DNA of 64,000 bases from Flavobacterium cerinum (GCF_004028155.1 NZ_SBII01000008.1:62001-126000); one strand, 5' to 3'; shown: positions 33,858 through 44,513, counted from the first letter of the stretch. The notes: generated by a model from the letters alone, not told the origin. Numbers and translations are program-made.

Positions 33858-34608
33858 AGTGATCCCTGTCGTTAAGAAAACCTAACTTTTTTCGGGTTTC
33901 CAGCATACTTTGTTTATCCATAGTCACTGTAAACACACCTTCGATAGATGAAGGCGGTACAGTATTGGCACCAAGGTAATCTAGCACCTGTGAGTGCCCA
34001 GGATATTCATGGCCGTTATTATCTTTCCCTATCCTGTTTACACCCGCTACGTAGCACATATTTTCTATGGCACGTGCCTTTAGAAGTGCATCCCATGCCG
34101 CAAGGCGCGGTGTTGGCCAGTTGGCAACATACAGCAGCAAATCGAAGGCTTCGGTGTTTCTGGAAAATACAGGAAAACGCAGATCATAACATACCAGCGG
34201 ACAAATTTTCCAACCGCGATACTCAACAATTAATCGTTCAGTTCCTGCGGCATAGGCTTTGTCCTCACCAGCCAATGAAAACAGGTGGCGCTTGTCATAA
34301 TATTTTATTTCGCCGTCTGGCAAAACAAAAAGTAAACGATTGTAATAGTTTCCATGCTCTACGATCACTAAACTTCCTGTAACAGCACAGTCTTTTACTA
34401 CTGCCATTTTTTTCATCCAGTTAACTGTTAGCCCATCCATTGTCTCTGCACCCACCGATGGTTCCATGGTAAAACCTGTAGCAAACATCTCCGGAAGCAC
34501 GATTACATCTGCAGATTCAGTTATGCCATTTATCAACTTTTCAAAATTGTTCCTGTTGGCTTCAGCATTCTCCCAGATTAGGGAAGTTTGAATAAGGGAG
34601 ACTTTCAT
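33841..34608 (-). CDS. Nitrilase-family amidohydrolase (omega-amidase YafV-like)
   Basis: 255 residues with the complete catalytic triad: E40 (VIVLPEMFATGF), K106 (YYDKRHLF) and C140 (PLVCYDLRFPVF). The sequence around the Cys and the short length fit the omega-amidase/YafV branch, which hydrolyses alpha-ketoglutaramate and alpha-ketosuccinamate (metabolite repair after glutamine transamination). Cytoplasmic. It converges with, and overlaps by 17 bases, the 3' end of the Big_5 lipoprotein gene. Confidence 0.9.
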   Translation of the reverse strand: MKVSLIQTSLIWENAEANRNNFEKLINGITESADVIVLPEMFATGFTMEPSVGAETMDGLTVNWMKKMAVVKDCAVTGSLVIVEHGNYYNRLLFVLPDGEIKYYDKRHLFSLAGEDKAYAAGTERLIVEYRGWKICPLVCYDLRFPVFSRNTEAFDLLLYVANWPTPRLAAWDALLKARAIENMCYVAGVNRIGKDNNGHEYPGHSQVLDYLGANTVPPSSIEGVFTVTMDKQSMLETRKKLGFLNDRDHFTVLG

Positions 34609-34931
34609 AACACAGCGTTTAGTTTATAAAATTAAGGATTTATTGAGCTATAAATTACACTATTTTATAAAATTCTCTATAACTATTCAACAGGCAAAAT
34701 ATAAATTTCCTACAATAAATCGATTCAAAAAAACAACGACACACGCCACAGCTTAACCCTGTAAAACACAGGGATTATTCTGATAAAGAAATGTATTTAA
34801 ACTTAAATAAATAAAATTATAACAAATTTTAAGTTAAAATATCAGATATTCAAGAACATAAGATATCACAAATTATTGTAATATTGTCAAAAAAAATCGC
34901 AAAAACACCTTACAAACAAAAAAATTTAGCT
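34609..34931. other. Intergenic region, no recognised feature
   Basis: AT-rich, about 320 bases, upstream of the peroxidase gene. A TTG at 34884 extends the peroxidase frame by 16 codons but lies in AT-rich non-coding-looking DNA. No clear promoter box was found. Confidence 0.5.
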
Positions 34932-36011
34932 ATGAAAATCAACTCCTTTTTCCCCAACAAAAGTCCATCCTATCTGGTATGCTTTCTTAGTATAATCCTG
35001 TTCATTCAGTGTAATAAAGACGATTCTCCATCTGAAAAACCTACCGAAGAAGTAATTGAAGAACAGGGTTACCTGGATTTACCTGAAACACCTTACGATT
35101 ACACCAGTTTACCAACGACAGGAGTTCCACATTCTGCAAATGATGTAAACCGAAACTCAACTAATCCTATTACAAATGATGGAGCAACACTAGGCAGAGT
35201 ATTGTTTTATGATAAGCTATTGTCAAAAAACAATCAGATTAGCTGCGCTTCCTGCCATAAGCAGGAATTTGCTTTTGCAGATAATGTTTCAAAAAGCAAA
35301 GGTGTAAACGGGCTAACAATAAGAAACTCTATGCATCTTGTTAATATCAGGCATTTTGGCGGTGCCATGTTTTGGGATATGAGAACGCCAACTTTAGAAT
35401 TACAGACGTTACTGCCTATTCAGGACCATATTGAGATGGGGCTAACTTTGGAAGAAATGATCGCAAAACTGCAAAATACAACCTATTACAAATCGTTATT
35501 TCAAAAAGCGTTTGGAGACGGGGAAATTACAAGCGACAGAGTATCTAAAGCACTGGCACAATTTATCAGGTCTTTAAACTCCTATGGTTCAAAATTTAGC
35601 AGAGGCGAAGCTATGACTGATCAGGAAAAGGCAGGATTCTTTAAGTTTCATGAACAGGGAGTCACATCAAACCCAACTCCTTTTACCGTTTCGTGTATGG
35701 AATGCCACATGGGCGTCCAGCAAATTTCATTTGTAAATGACAGTCTTCCTATTTTGAATTTTCCAATAGAACATAATGGAAGAGGGTTTGAAGATGAGCC
35801 TAAATTTATGAAAGTGGCGAATATGATGAATATTGAGCTTACCGCCCCTTATGGGCATGATGGCCGATATGCAACGCTGGATATATTACTGCGAAATCAT
35901 GGCAATAACCTTACTGATGAAGACAGAGTTAATCTAATTGCTTTTCTTAAAACTTTGACAGATATAGAATTTACAAAAGATGTGAGGTACAGTAACCCTT
36001 TTAAAAAGTAA
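34932..36011 (+). CDS. Di-haem cytochrome c peroxidase (MauG/CcpA family) lipoprotein
   Basis: 359 residues from ATG 34932. A lipoprotein signal ends in ILFIQ-C, so it is membrane-anchored in the periplasm or outer membrane. Two c-type haem sites are seen: CASCH near residue 103 and CMECH near 254. The order and spacing fit bacterial di-haem peroxidases that reduce H2O2 with electrons from cytochromes; MauG-like oxidative roles are the alternative. It stands alone between the nitrilase gene and the glycan locus. A stem-only hairpin follows. Confidence 0.9.
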   Translation: MKINSFFPNKSPSYLVCFLSIILFIQCNKDDSPSEKPTEEVIEEQGYLDLPETPYDYTSLPTTGVPHSANDVNRNSTNPITNDGATLGRVLFYDKLLSKNNQISCASCHKQEFAFADNVSKSKGVNGLTIRNSMHLVNIRHFGGAMFWDMRTPTLELQTLLPIQDHIEMGLTLEEMIAKLQNTTYYKSLFQKAFGDGEITSDRVSKALAQFIRSLNSYGSKFSRGEAMTDQEKAGFFKFHEQGVTSNPTPFTVSCMECHMGVQQISFVNDSLPILNFPIEHNGRGFEDEPKFMKVANMMNIELTAPYGHDGRYATLDILLRNHGNNLTDEDRVNLIAFLKTLTDIEFTKDVRYSNPFKK

Positions 36012-36027
36012 AACATATTAAAACACC

Positions 36028-36049
36028 GAGCCCCGCTATTGCGGGGCTC
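36028..36049. terminator. GC-rich hairpin between peroxidase and GH3 genes
   Basis: GAGCCCCGC TATT GCGGGGCTC, a perfect 9-bp stem but without a T-run. It sits between convergent genes and probably ends both transcripts or stabilises 3' ends. Confidence 0.6.
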
Positions 36050-36084
36050 TAACCTAAAACTCTAAAACAATTTATATTGAAAAA

Positions 36085-38400
36085 CTAATCAATCAGGGTA
36101 AATGTGACCTTTAGCTTTTCTACCATCACATCAAAATCTCCTGCTTCCAGGATGCTTTTTCCGTCACGGCCAATATAGCTAAGGTCAGCAGGAGTAAGTT
36201 CAAACATTACTGTTTTGCTTTCTCCCGGTTTAAGTTCAATTTTTTCAAAACGGCGCAGGCGTTTTACATCAGGTGTTACACTGCTTGCATACAGGTCAGA
36301 CGTAAAAAGGTCTACTACTTCTTTTCCGGTTACTTTACCGGTATTGGTAACGGTTACACTCACTTGCAGGTTCTCTCCTTTTTTAAGTGAAGTCTTGCTT
36401 ACTTTAAGATCTTTATATCCAAACGTAGTGTAGCTCAATCCAAATCCAAATGAAAATTGCGGATTGTAATCAGCTTCATAATTATATACGCCTTCGGCTT
36501 TCTTCTGCTCTTCAGACGGCTTATGAATATAAGATATCGTAGCATTAGGAAAACGCGGATAGGTATACGGCAGCTTACCTGACGGATTTACATCGCCAAA
36601 CAGCACATCAGCCAATGCATCTCCTCCAAAGTTACCCGGAAGGTATGTTTGTACAACAGCATCCATTTCCTGCTCAAAACGGCTTATAATCCTTGGCCTG
36701 CCCTCATTAAGCACAAGCACTACCGGTTTACCTGTAGCAGCAAGTTTTTTAGCAAGTTCCGTTTGCAATTCAGATAAGTACAGATCATTAAGATCGCCCG
36801 GTTTTTCAGTATATGTATTTTCGCCAAGGCAAAGAATAATTACATCGCTGTTTTTTGCAGCAGCAATTGCTTCGTCCATTTTATCTGTAAGTTCTTCATA
36901 GTAGTGACCGCCTTGTTTGTAGCTCACACCCGGCACATACATAACATTGGCTTTGCCAATTTCGTTTTGTACTGCTTCCAGAATGGTGTTGTACTGACCC
37001 GCAAATTCTTCTACTTTTTCACCCTGCCATGAGTACGTCCAAGCACCGTTAAGGGTACGCATGCTATTGGCATTTGGTCCCGTAACCAATACTTTCACGT
37101 TCTTTTTTAACGGCAGTATGTTTCCTTGGTTCTTAAGCAGTGTAATCGCTTCGGATGCCATATCATAGGATGCTTTTTCGAATTCTTTGCTTCCAAATTT
37201 CGGGTAGTCTTTTGGGTTAGTATTCGGTTTATCAAAAAGGTTCAGTGCATACTTTATCTTGAGTATCCTGCGAACGGCATCGTCTATCCTTTCCTCTTTT
37301 ACTTTTCCTTCTTTTACAAGCTGTATTAAATTATCACAAAAAACTTCATACTTGTAAGGCACCATAGACATGTCTATACCGGCATTAATGGCTAGCATTA
37401 CAGCTTCTTTATCAGTAGCAGCAACCCTATCCCGCCTGTGCAGGTTTTCAACATCTGCCCAGTCGGTAACAACAAGGCCTTTAAAGCCAAGTTCTTCTTT
37501 TAAAAGTTTGGTAAGGATGTTATAATTGGCATGCACCGGAACCCCGTTGATTATGCCCGAATTTATCATTATAGTATGTGCTCCTGCATCTACTACCGCC
37601 TTAAACGATGGCAGGTGGTATTCACGAAGCGCTTCTTCAGAAATATAAGCAGGCGTCCTGTCTTTACCGGATGCTGCTGCATGGTATCCTAAAAAGTGCT
37701 TAAGGTTAGACGCTATTTTTTCAGGATGCCCAATGTTATTGTCTTTCCCCTCATAACCGTCTACCATTGCAACACCCATTACAGAAACCAGATACGGATC
37801 TTCTCCAAACGATTCCCACATACGTGAAAAACGCGGATCGCCGCCTAAGTCCAGTACCGGAGAGAAATTCCACGGAATGTTACTGGCACGGGTTTCATAA
37901 GCTGTGATGGCAGCTCCTTTTTCTATCAAACCTAAATTACGGCTTGCTGCCTGTGCTATTTGCTGTGGAAACATAGTAGCACCCGCAGTATAAGTAGCAC
38001 CGTGAATTTGGTCTACGCCATAAATAACCGGGATCTTATGAGCATTTAATTTTAGAGATGTTTTTTGGATTTCGCTAATAATCTCAAACCACTTTTTAGT
38101 GGTTAGCGCCCGGTTATTGGCTGTATTCAGTACCGACCCAATGTGGTATTTGCCCAGTGCTTTTTCCATCTCAACAGGATCCAGCATTACAGGTTCAAAA
38201 CTTGAGTAACGGTCGTTTCCCTTACCAATTACATCAAGAGTAATCTGGGTCATTTGCCCCACTTTTTCCTCAAGGGTCATTTTACTTAAGAGTGCTTCTA
38301 CCTTTTTATCGGTAGCTGTAACTTTTTGCTGGGCATTCGCCAATTCAAAAGCCATTACGGCAAGCACGCTTAAGGCAATATGTTTTATTTTTATTTGCAT
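36085..38400 (-). CDS. bglX: Glycoside hydrolase family 3 beta-glucosidase (BglX-like)
   Basis: 771 residues. Signal peptide to about residue 23 (FELANAQ). GH3 N-terminal barrel with PVIYGVDQIHGA and the catalytic nucleophile in KGLVVTDWADVE (Asp of TDW), then the GH3 C-terminal alpha/beta-sandwich and a fibronectin-like end (VTVTNTGKVTGKEVVDLF). It removes terminal beta-linked glucose from oligosaccharides in the periplasm. Its ATG overlaps the stop of the GH30 gene by one base (TAATG), so it is the last gene of the SusCD-GH30-GH3 unit. Confidence 0.92.
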   Translation of the reverse strand: MQIKIKHIALSVLAVMAFELANAQQKVTATDKKVEALLSKMTLEEKVGQMTQITLDVIGKGNDRYSSFEPVMLDPVEMEKALGKYHIGSVLNTANNRALTTKKWFEIISEIQKTSLKLNAHKIPVIYGVDQIHGATYTAGATMFPQQIAQAASRNLGLIEKGAAITAYETRASNIPWNFSPVLDLGGDPRFSRMWESFGEDPYLVSVMGVAMVDGYEGKDNNIGHPEKIASNLKHFLGYHAAASGKDRTPAYISEEALREYHLPSFKAVVDAGAHTIMINSGIINGVPVHANYNILTKLLKEELGFKGLVVTDWADVENLHRRDRVAATDKEAVMLAINAGIDMSMVPYKYEVFCDNLIQLVKEGKVKEERIDDAVRRILKIKYALNLFDKPNTNPKDYPKFGSKEFEKASYDMASEAITLLKNQGNILPLKKNVKVLVTGPNANSMRTLNGAWTYSWQGEKVEEFAGQYNTILEAVQNEIGKANVMYVPGVSYKQGGHYYEELTDKMDEAIAAAKNSDVIILCLGENTYTEKPGDLNDLYLSELQTELAKKLAATGKPVVLVLNEGRPRIISRFEQEMDAVVQTYLPGNFGGDALADVLFGDVNPSGKLPYTYPRFPNATISYIHKPSEEQKKAEGVYNYEADYNPQFSFGFGLSYTTFGYKDLKVSKTSLKKGENLQVSVTVTNTGKVTGKEVVDLFTSDLYASSVTPDVKRLRRFEKIELKPGESKTVMFELTPADLSYIGRDGKSILEAGDFDVMVEKLKVTFTLID

Positions 38401-39818
38401 TATAGTACAAGGGTAGCCACAGCTCCCGCTTTTAATGTTATTGTTTTTGTTTTATTACCTGTATTCACATCAATCGTTTTGTCAGCTTTAGATGTGTTTT
38501 GGATAATTGCAGCAACACCACCGTTTGGCGTTTTGAAAGCTACATTTGGCAAACCATCAATAAGGTTAGATTCTACTCTTACAGATCCCGGACGAACAAA
38601 TTTAGAAGCATGCGCAATAATATAGTAAGCCGGTTCACGGATTACTTCGTCACCTTTAATGGTTAAAGCCCCAAGGCATCGGTCACAGCCACCTCTGTCC
38701 GTATGCGGATTTTGGTTTTCATCGGCAGCAAGGTTCCACTCTAATACGGTTTTACACCAGTTGCGCGGTGCGCCAATAATAAGATTCTCTATATGCCAGT
38801 TCAGTTCGGTCGCAAAATCGCCGGGAGCACCTACCCATTGCTCTGTAAAGTACAGGTTCTTGTGCGGGTGTGCTTCGTGTACCTTCGAAATAGCGTCGAT
38901 AGTACCGCCATACAAATGGAATGCAGAACCGTCTATGTATTTTGCAGCTTCTTTATCGTTTAGGATTGTAATAGGATAATCCGGTCTGTCGGCATTATGA
39001 TCATAAATAATGATCTTCGTTTTAATACCGTTTTTCTCGAATGTAGGTCCTAAATGATCTCTAACAAAAACCTTCTGATCTTCTGCAAGCATTAAAAGGC
39101 TTGGGTTATTACCCGGGTGAAGCGGTTCATTTTGTACCGTCAACGCATCGATAACGATCCCTTCTTTCTTCATTGCCTGAACATACTTCATTAAGTATTT
39201 GGCATACGCCGAATAGTATTCCGGTTTAAGACTTCCGCCACGGGCATCGCCATTGGTTTTCATCCATACCGGAGGTGACCATGGAGAACCTAATATTTTT
39301 ATAGAAGGATTAATTGCCAATATCTGTTTTAAGACAGGAATAAGGTATAATTTGTCGTAGTCAAGATCAAACTTCTCGATGTTCACATCGGTTTGTCCTG
39401 CAGGCAGGTCGTTGTAAGAGAACACTTTTTCGTCAAGGTCAGATGCACCTACACTCAGCCTGATGTAGCTAACACCAATATCGTTAGTACCTGTTCCAAA
39501 AAGTTCCTGTAATAGTTTAGCCCTTGCAGGCGCGCTCATTTTTGTAATGTGTTTTGCGCTGCCACCGTTTATGGTGTAACCAAAACCGTCCATTTCCTGG
39601 TAAGTTTTACCGGTGTTAATGGTTAATTGTACGTTTTTTTCGTTCTTTGATTGATTGATTGATGATGATTGTTTTTGAAATACAACAGATTGATCTGGCA
39701 TGGTTACCCATAACCCGGCATTTGCCGATTTTTTTCCTGAAGCACATCCTGTAAGCATTGCTGCCATTGTTAATGATAACGCAATTCCGGATAATAAATT
39801 TTTCTTTTTTATAAGCAT
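38400..39818 (-). CDS. Glycoside hydrolase family 30 lipoprotein (beta-glucanase)
   Basis: 472 residues. A lipoprotein signal ends MLTG-C, with surface or periplasmic anchoring expected. The GH30 barrel shows the acid/base Glu in DALTVQNEPLH and the nucleophile Glu in NLYFTEQWVG; the start EMDGFGYTINGG is also typical. Similarity to glucosylceramidases and subfamily 3 beta-1,6-glucanases, together with a GH3 partner and SusCD, suggests it cuts beta-1,6- (or mixed beta-) glucan chains at the cell surface. The exact linkage is inferred. Confidence 0.9.
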   Translation of the reverse strand: MLIKKKNLLSGIALSLTMAAMLTGCASGKKSANAGLWVTMPDQSVVFQKQSSSINQSKNEKNVQLTINTGKTYQEMDGFGYTINGGSAKHITKMSAPARAKLLQELFGTGTNDIGVSYIRLSVGASDLDEKVFSYNDLPAGQTDVNIEKFDLDYDKLYLIPVLKQILAINPSIKILGSPWSPPVWMKTNGDARGGSLKPEYYSAYAKYLMKYVQAMKKEGIVIDALTVQNEPLHPGNNPSLLMLAEDQKVFVRDHLGPTFEKNGIKTKIIIYDHNADRPDYPITILNDKEAAKYIDGSAFHLYGGTIDAISKVHEAHPHKNLYFTEQWVGAPGDFATELNWHIENLIIGAPRNWCKTVLEWNLAADENQNPHTDRGGCDRCLGALTIKGDEVIREPAYYIIAHASKFVRPGSVRVESNLIDGLPNVAFKTPNGGVAAIIQNTSKADKTIDVNTGNKTKTITLKAGAVATLVL

Positions 39819-40019
39819 GATGATTCTGCGGCACAGTGTAAACTGTACCTGTAATTTTAATTATAATTCATTTAATCGTATGTCTTTACTGCCACACTAA
39901 AGTTGCCACGGCATAGACTGATGAACCTATTAATGCTTTGCCAAAGCCTTCAATTTGCTGATATTCTAAAAAACATACAACAAGCTGAAGGACCTTGACA
40001 GCATTAATTATATTGAGCA

Positions 40020-40042
40020 GCCAAAAGTACTTTACTTTTGGC
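40020..40042. terminator. Hairpin between susD and the GH30 gene
   Basis: GCCAAAAGTA CTT TACTTTTGGC, a perfect 10-bp stem without a T-run, in the 240-base gap. On the minus strand it lies 19 bases after the susD stop. Such hairpins often protect the abundant susCD mRNA end or reduce read-through into the enzyme genes. Confidence 0.6.
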
Positions 40043-40060
40043 GTGCCTTATAAGATTGTA

Positions 40061-41554
40061 TTAATTGTAACCTGGATTTTGTGAAAGGTTTGGATTCCTG
40101 TTTAACTCTTTTTGAGGTATTGGAAGCAAAATTTCAAATTCTTTCATGTCATAGTTAACCGATTTTCCGCTTCTCAGGTCAATATCCTGAACAGCATTCA
40201 TAACCTGTACTACATTTTTACTTCTCACAAGGTCATCCCAACGGTGTGCTTCTTGTGCAAGTTCCAGTCTTCTTTCATTAAGAATTGCTTTTCTCATTGT
40301 AACCTGAGATGCAGTTTGTTCGGCAGTTAATACAGGTAAATTAACTCTTAACCTAATTTTATTTACTTCCTGCTCAGCAAGACCTGTTTGTCCAAGTTCG
40401 TTATGCGCTTCTGCTTTTAAAAGAATAATATCAGCAAGGCGTAGTAAGTAAACATGGTCTGAACTGTTCCAGCCGCCTGCATTTTTCCATTTGTATGAAA
40501 ACGGTACAGAACTTCCTTTTGCATTACCCCAAAACTCATCTACCCAGTCTACATTTTCAAAAAGGATCGTTGCATTTTTACGCACATCATCACCTTCAGC
40601 ATCAAACGCGTTTACCAAATCATGAGATGGCGTTACAAATTTTCTCCATGAATCGCCACTTACAGATGGCGGTAATTGCATTTGCGGCCCCCATGTACCT
40701 TCATTACCTCCTAAAAATTGTATTTCCAGTATCGATTCCATGTTGTTATAATGGCTTCCGTCAAATAACTCAGCAAAGCTACCCATAAGGTTATATCCTG
40801 CCGTACTTGTCATTACAAGATTAGCGTAGTTAATTACCTGGCCATAATTTGGCGTTGGTTGTTGTGCATATACTTTTGCAAGCAAGGCATAAACAGCACC
40901 TTTTGTAGCACGTGCTTTATTTACAGATGCAACATCACCATAAGTATCCGGTAGTTTTGCTGCTGCAATAGTAAGATCGGCAATAATTTGATCATAGGTT
41001 GCCTGCTCTGTACTTCTTGGAACTCTTACAACACTTGGATCTGCTGATTTTACAGTCTCTAAAACTAATGGTACACCACCATATAATCTTACAAGAGTAT
41101 AATAATGGTAAGCTCTCAAAAAGTAAGCTTCACCTATTATTTGTTCTCTTCTTTCTTCAGTAAGCATTCTTTGCACTTTAGGTGTTTGCTCTAAAACAAC
41201 GTTTGCTTTTGCAATAGCATTGTAAATAGCACTCCATGCATTGTAAACACGACCATTAGTAGATTCAATATTGATATTCTCTACCTGAAAAATTTCCGGG
41301 TTATCTCCTCCTGCATAATCATTATCAGAACGCACATCAGAAAAAATAATGTGATCCCAAACATAATAATCATTACCCTGAAAAGACTCATATACTCCTG
41401 TTAGTGCAGCCTCAATTTGGTCGCCTGTTTCATAAGAGTTTTGATTAACACCATCAGAAATTGGTATTGTATCCAGGTTATCATCACACGATGCAAACAT
41501 CAAAGAAGCAAGCATCAGTGCACAAATAGTCTTTTTATTGTTTAATATTTTCAT
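40061..41554 (-). CDS. RagB/SusD family glycan-binding lipoprotein
   Basis: 497 residues. The lipoprotein signal ends in LMFAS-C. The helical SusD fold shows the usual TPR-type motif AYFLRAYHYYTLVRLYGGVPLV (residues ~120-145) and C-terminal LRLADIILLKAEAHNELG with ERRLELAQEAHRWDDLVR. SusD-like proteins cap the partner SusC and pass oligosaccharides to it at the cell surface. The gene lies 10 bases after susC. Confidence 0.93.
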   Translation of the reverse strand: MKILNNKKTICALMLASLMFASCDDNLDTIPISDGVNQNSYETGDQIEAALTGVYESFQGNDYYVWDHIIFSDVRSDNDYAGGDNPEIFQVENINIESTNGRVYNAWSAIYNAIAKANVVLEQTPKVQRMLTEERREQIIGEAYFLRAYHYYTLVRLYGGVPLVLETVKSADPSVVRVPRSTEQATYDQIIADLTIAAAKLPDTYGDVASVNKARATKGAVYALLAKVYAQQPTPNYGQVINYANLVMTSTAGYNLMGSFAELFDGSHYNNMESILEIQFLGGNEGTWGPQMQLPPSVSGDSWRKFVTPSHDLVNAFDAEGDDVRKNATILFENVDWVDEFWGNAKGSSVPFSYKWKNAGGWNSSDHVYLLRLADIILLKAEAHNELGQTGLAEQEVNKIRLRVNLPVLTAEQTASQVTMRKAILNERRLELAQEAHRWDDLVRSKNVVQVMNAVQDIDLRSGKSVNYDMKEFEILLPIPQKELNRNPNLSQNPGYN

Positions 41555-41564
41555 AGTCTTTTTT

Positions 41565-44513
41565 TTATAATGATGCCCTTATACCAAAAATAATATTCCT
41601 TGCTTGCGGGTATGTTCCATAGTCAATACCCATTGCCTGATTTTTTAAACCAGTATCTGTACTATTCCCAAAAGAACTTACCTCAGGATCAAAACCAGAA
41701 TAGTTAGTAATTGTAAATAAGTTCTCCCCTGTTACATATAATTTTAATGCACTTAAACCAATTTTGTCAAGTGACATTTTAGAAAAATCGTATGCAAAAG
41801 TCACGGCCTTAAGTCTAACGTATGAACCGTCTTCTACATAATGAGAAGATATTCTTGAGTTTTCAATACTACCATCTGTAATTACCCTAGGTACGTTAGT
41901 CACGTCACCTTTAGCCTGCCAACGGTTTAATACTGCTGTAGATTGGTTTTTAGCATCAATCATACTTTCTGTATCAATTCTGGTAGCGTTGAACATATCA
42001 TTACCCTGAGAGCCTTGGAAGAATAAGTTTAAACTAAAGTTTTTATAGCTAAAATTGTTTGTTACACCATAAATAAAATCAGGATTGGCATTACCAATGT
42101 TTCTTTTATCTTCTTCTTTAGGTTTAAAAGTACGTGAACCGTCTTTAGCAATATAATACACATTACCTGTGTCTGAATCTACACCACCCCACTGATAACC
42201 AAAAAACTGGCCTAAAGGCTTGCCTTCCTGAATAAGTACAGCGTCGCCTCTTCCTGCAATATTTCCAGTAGTTATTTTTTCGCCTACAAGACTTGTAACC
42301 TCATTTCTGTTAAATGAAATATTTAAATCGGTACTCCATTTAAAATCTTCACCGTCAAAGTTTATTGTAGATAACTGGAACTCTAAACCTTTGTTTTCAA
42401 TAGAACCTGCATTCATAAGAGCAGTATCAAATCCACTAGTTCTTGGGATAGGCACATCCAGTAAAAGATCTTTACTTGTCTTTCTATAAGCATCGGCACT
42501 AAACTTAACTCTGTTGTTAAATAAAGCAACATCGACACCAAAGTTAAGCTGCTCAGAAGCTTCCCATTTAAGATCCCTGTTTTCTAACGAAGAAGGATAG
42601 TTACCCGGTTCAATAACACCACCTATAGGGTAATTGCTGCCTACTTTAACCGTTTGGTACCAAGCATAATTACGAATATTATCATTACCTACAAGACCCC
42701 ATCCGGCTCTTAATTTAAGGTCATTAACCGTATTTGATTCTTTTAGAAACGATTCGTTAGAAATTCTCCAGCCGGCAGATACCGATGGGAAATAACCCCA
42801 TTTTTCATTTGGACCATATACACTTGAAGCATCGGCTCTAAAGTTTGCTGTTAAAAGATACTTATCGTCAAATGAATAGTTTATTCTTGAAAGAACAGAA
42901 GAGTTATATTTTTCGTCTTTTCTTGCTGTAGCAGCGATTATTTGAGCACCTGCATTTGGTGTTTCAATACCATCTCCTGCAAAACCTCTTGTTTCCATAG
43001 AACTTGTTTCCCAACGTGATTTTTGGTAAACCGTACCGGCAAGAGCTTCAAAAGCATGTTTTTGTATGTTCAGTTTATATGTTAACGTATTGTCAAACAT
43101 ATAGTAGTTATAAAGATCTGTTGAGTAACGGCTTATACCTTTCATCGCTCTACCGTAACTTGTAGTATATGGGTTTAGGAAATAATCATTAGAACCGTTA
43201 GAATGGTCTATGGCAAGGCTCGTTCTAAACTTTAATCCTCTAGCAAGGCCAATTTCGGCATGCACATTACCAAAAACACGCTGGCTTCTATAACCTCTCT
43301 TTGCAGCATCTGTAGCAGAAACCGGGTTTTCCCAGTTTTGGAAAGGGTTACTTGTGTAAGTACCGTCCGGGTTAAAGATACCAATGTTTTGTGGCGTACT
43401 TAGCATACCTAATATTACACCACCCTGATTCACCGCCTGGTTATCCGGAACGTCTACATCTTTGTAATCAACATAATTCATGTTAGTACCCACTTTTAAC
43501 CAATCGGTAACTTCCTGAGTAAGGTTTACTTTAAATGTTTTTCTGCTCATTTCAGCTGTTCTCACAACACCTTCCTGATTTACAGAACCTCCTGAAACAT
43601 AATAAGCCGTTTTATTGCTTTTCCCAGAAAGCGAAAGCTGGTGGCTCTTAGAAAAACCAGTTCTAAACACCTCATTTTGCCAGTTTGTATTGTTGTTATA
43701 TAAATTCCAGTCAGTTGTTAAGCCTCTTTCTTCCTGAAGCTCACGATACTGCTGTGAATTAAGAACATCCATCTTTTTCCAAACCGATTGAAAACCTGTG
43801 TAGGTTTCATACGTAAGTACCGGTTTTTCTGTTTTTCCTTGTTTGGTTGTAATGATAACAACACCATTACTACCCTGAGAACCATAAATAGCTGCCGAAG
43901 AAGCATCTTTAAGAACAGACATTGTTTCAATATCAGCTGGGTTTAATGAACGGGTATCAGATGTTATTACACCGTCAATCACATAAATAGGATCACTACC
44001 TGCTGTAATCGAGCTTGTACCACGCACTCTTACATTAAAACCTCCGCCTGGCTTACCAGAGTTAGAGATTACCTGTACACCTGCAGTTTGTCCTTGTAAA
44101 AGACTTCCTAGCTGGTTATTTGAACGGTTTTCGAATTTTTTACCATCTATTACTGCTACTGCACCTGTAATATCTTTTTTCTGTTGTGAGCCATAACCCA
44201 CAACAATTACTTCCTGTAGTTGAGTAGCATCTTCTTTAAGCTGTACTTTCATAGAAGCACTTGCTGCAACCTCCTGAGAGGCATATCCGATATAATTAAA
44301 CACCAAAACATCACCCTGATTTACAGAAATGGCAAAGTTACCATCCATATCAGTAGCGGCATTGGCTGCAGACCCTTTTACCAGGACATTAACGCCCGGA
44401 AGAGTCATTCCTGTTACTGCATCCTGAACAACTCCTTTTACCTCGATAGACTGGGCAAAAGAAACTGCCGAAAAGCAGAACAAAATTAAAATTAAGTAGT
44501 TTTTAAATCGCAT
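41565..44513 (-). CDS. SusC/RagA family TonB-linked outer-membrane transporter
   Basis: 982 residues from ATG 44513; the 18 residues of the longer frame do not look like a signal peptide. Signal peptide to about residue 20 (FSAVSFAQ), a carboxypeptidase-D-like domain (GVVQDAVTGMTLPGVNV), plug domain with the SusC signature EVIVVGYGSQQKKDITGAV, and a 22-strand-type barrel to the end (YPQARNIIFGIRASL). It imports oligosaccharides through the outer membrane using TonB energy together with the downstream SusD. First gene of the locus operon. Confidence 0.94.
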   Translation of the reverse strand: MRFKNYLILILFCFSAVSFAQSIEVKGVVQDAVTGMTLPGVNVLVKGSAANAATDMDGNFAISVNQGDVLVFNYIGYASQEVAASASMKVQLKEDATQLQEVIVVGYGSQQKKDITGAVAVIDGKKFENRSNNQLGSLLQGQTAGVQVISNSGKPGGGFNVRVRGTSSITAGSDPIYVIDGVITSDTRSLNPADIETMSVLKDASSAAIYGSQGSNGVVIITTKQGKTEKPVLTYETYTGFQSVWKKMDVLNSQQYRELQEERGLTTDWNLYNNNTNWQNEVFRTGFSKSHQLSLSGKSNKTAYYVSGGSVNQEGVVRTAEMSRKTFKVNLTQEVTDWLKVGTNMNYVDYKDVDVPDNQAVNQGGVILGMLSTPQNIGIFNPDGTYTSNPFQNWENPVSATDAAKRGYRSQRVFGNVHAEIGLARGLKFRTSLAIDHSNGSNDYFLNPYTTSYGRAMKGISRYSTDLYNYYMFDNTLTYKLNIQKHAFEALAGTVYQKSRWETSSMETRGFAGDGIETPNAGAQIIAATARKDEKYNSSVLSRINYSFDDKYLLTANFRADASSVYGPNEKWGYFPSVSAGWRISNESFLKESNTVNDLKLRAGWGLVGNDNIRNYAWYQTVKVGSNYPIGGVIEPGNYPSSLENRDLKWEASEQLNFGVDVALFNNRVKFSADAYRKTSKDLLLDVPIPRTSGFDTALMNAGSIENKGLEFQLSTINFDGEDFKWSTDLNISFNRNEVTSLVGEKITTGNIAGRGDAVLIQEGKPLGQFFGYQWGGVDSDTGNVYYIAKDGSRTFKPKEEDKRNIGNANPDFIYGVTNNFSYKNFSLNLFFQGSQGNDMFNATRIDTESMIDAKNQSTAVLNRWQAKGDVTNVPRVITDGSIENSRISSHYVEDGSYVRLKAVTFAYDFSKMSLDKIGLSALKLYVTGENLFTITNYSGFDPEVSSFGNSTDTGLKNQAMGIDYGTYPQARNIIFGIRASL

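Noticed and set aside
34884..34931. TTG-started extension of the peroxidase gene
   Set aside because: It places 16 charged residues before a normal lipoprotein signal peptide; ATG 34932 gives a standard signal.
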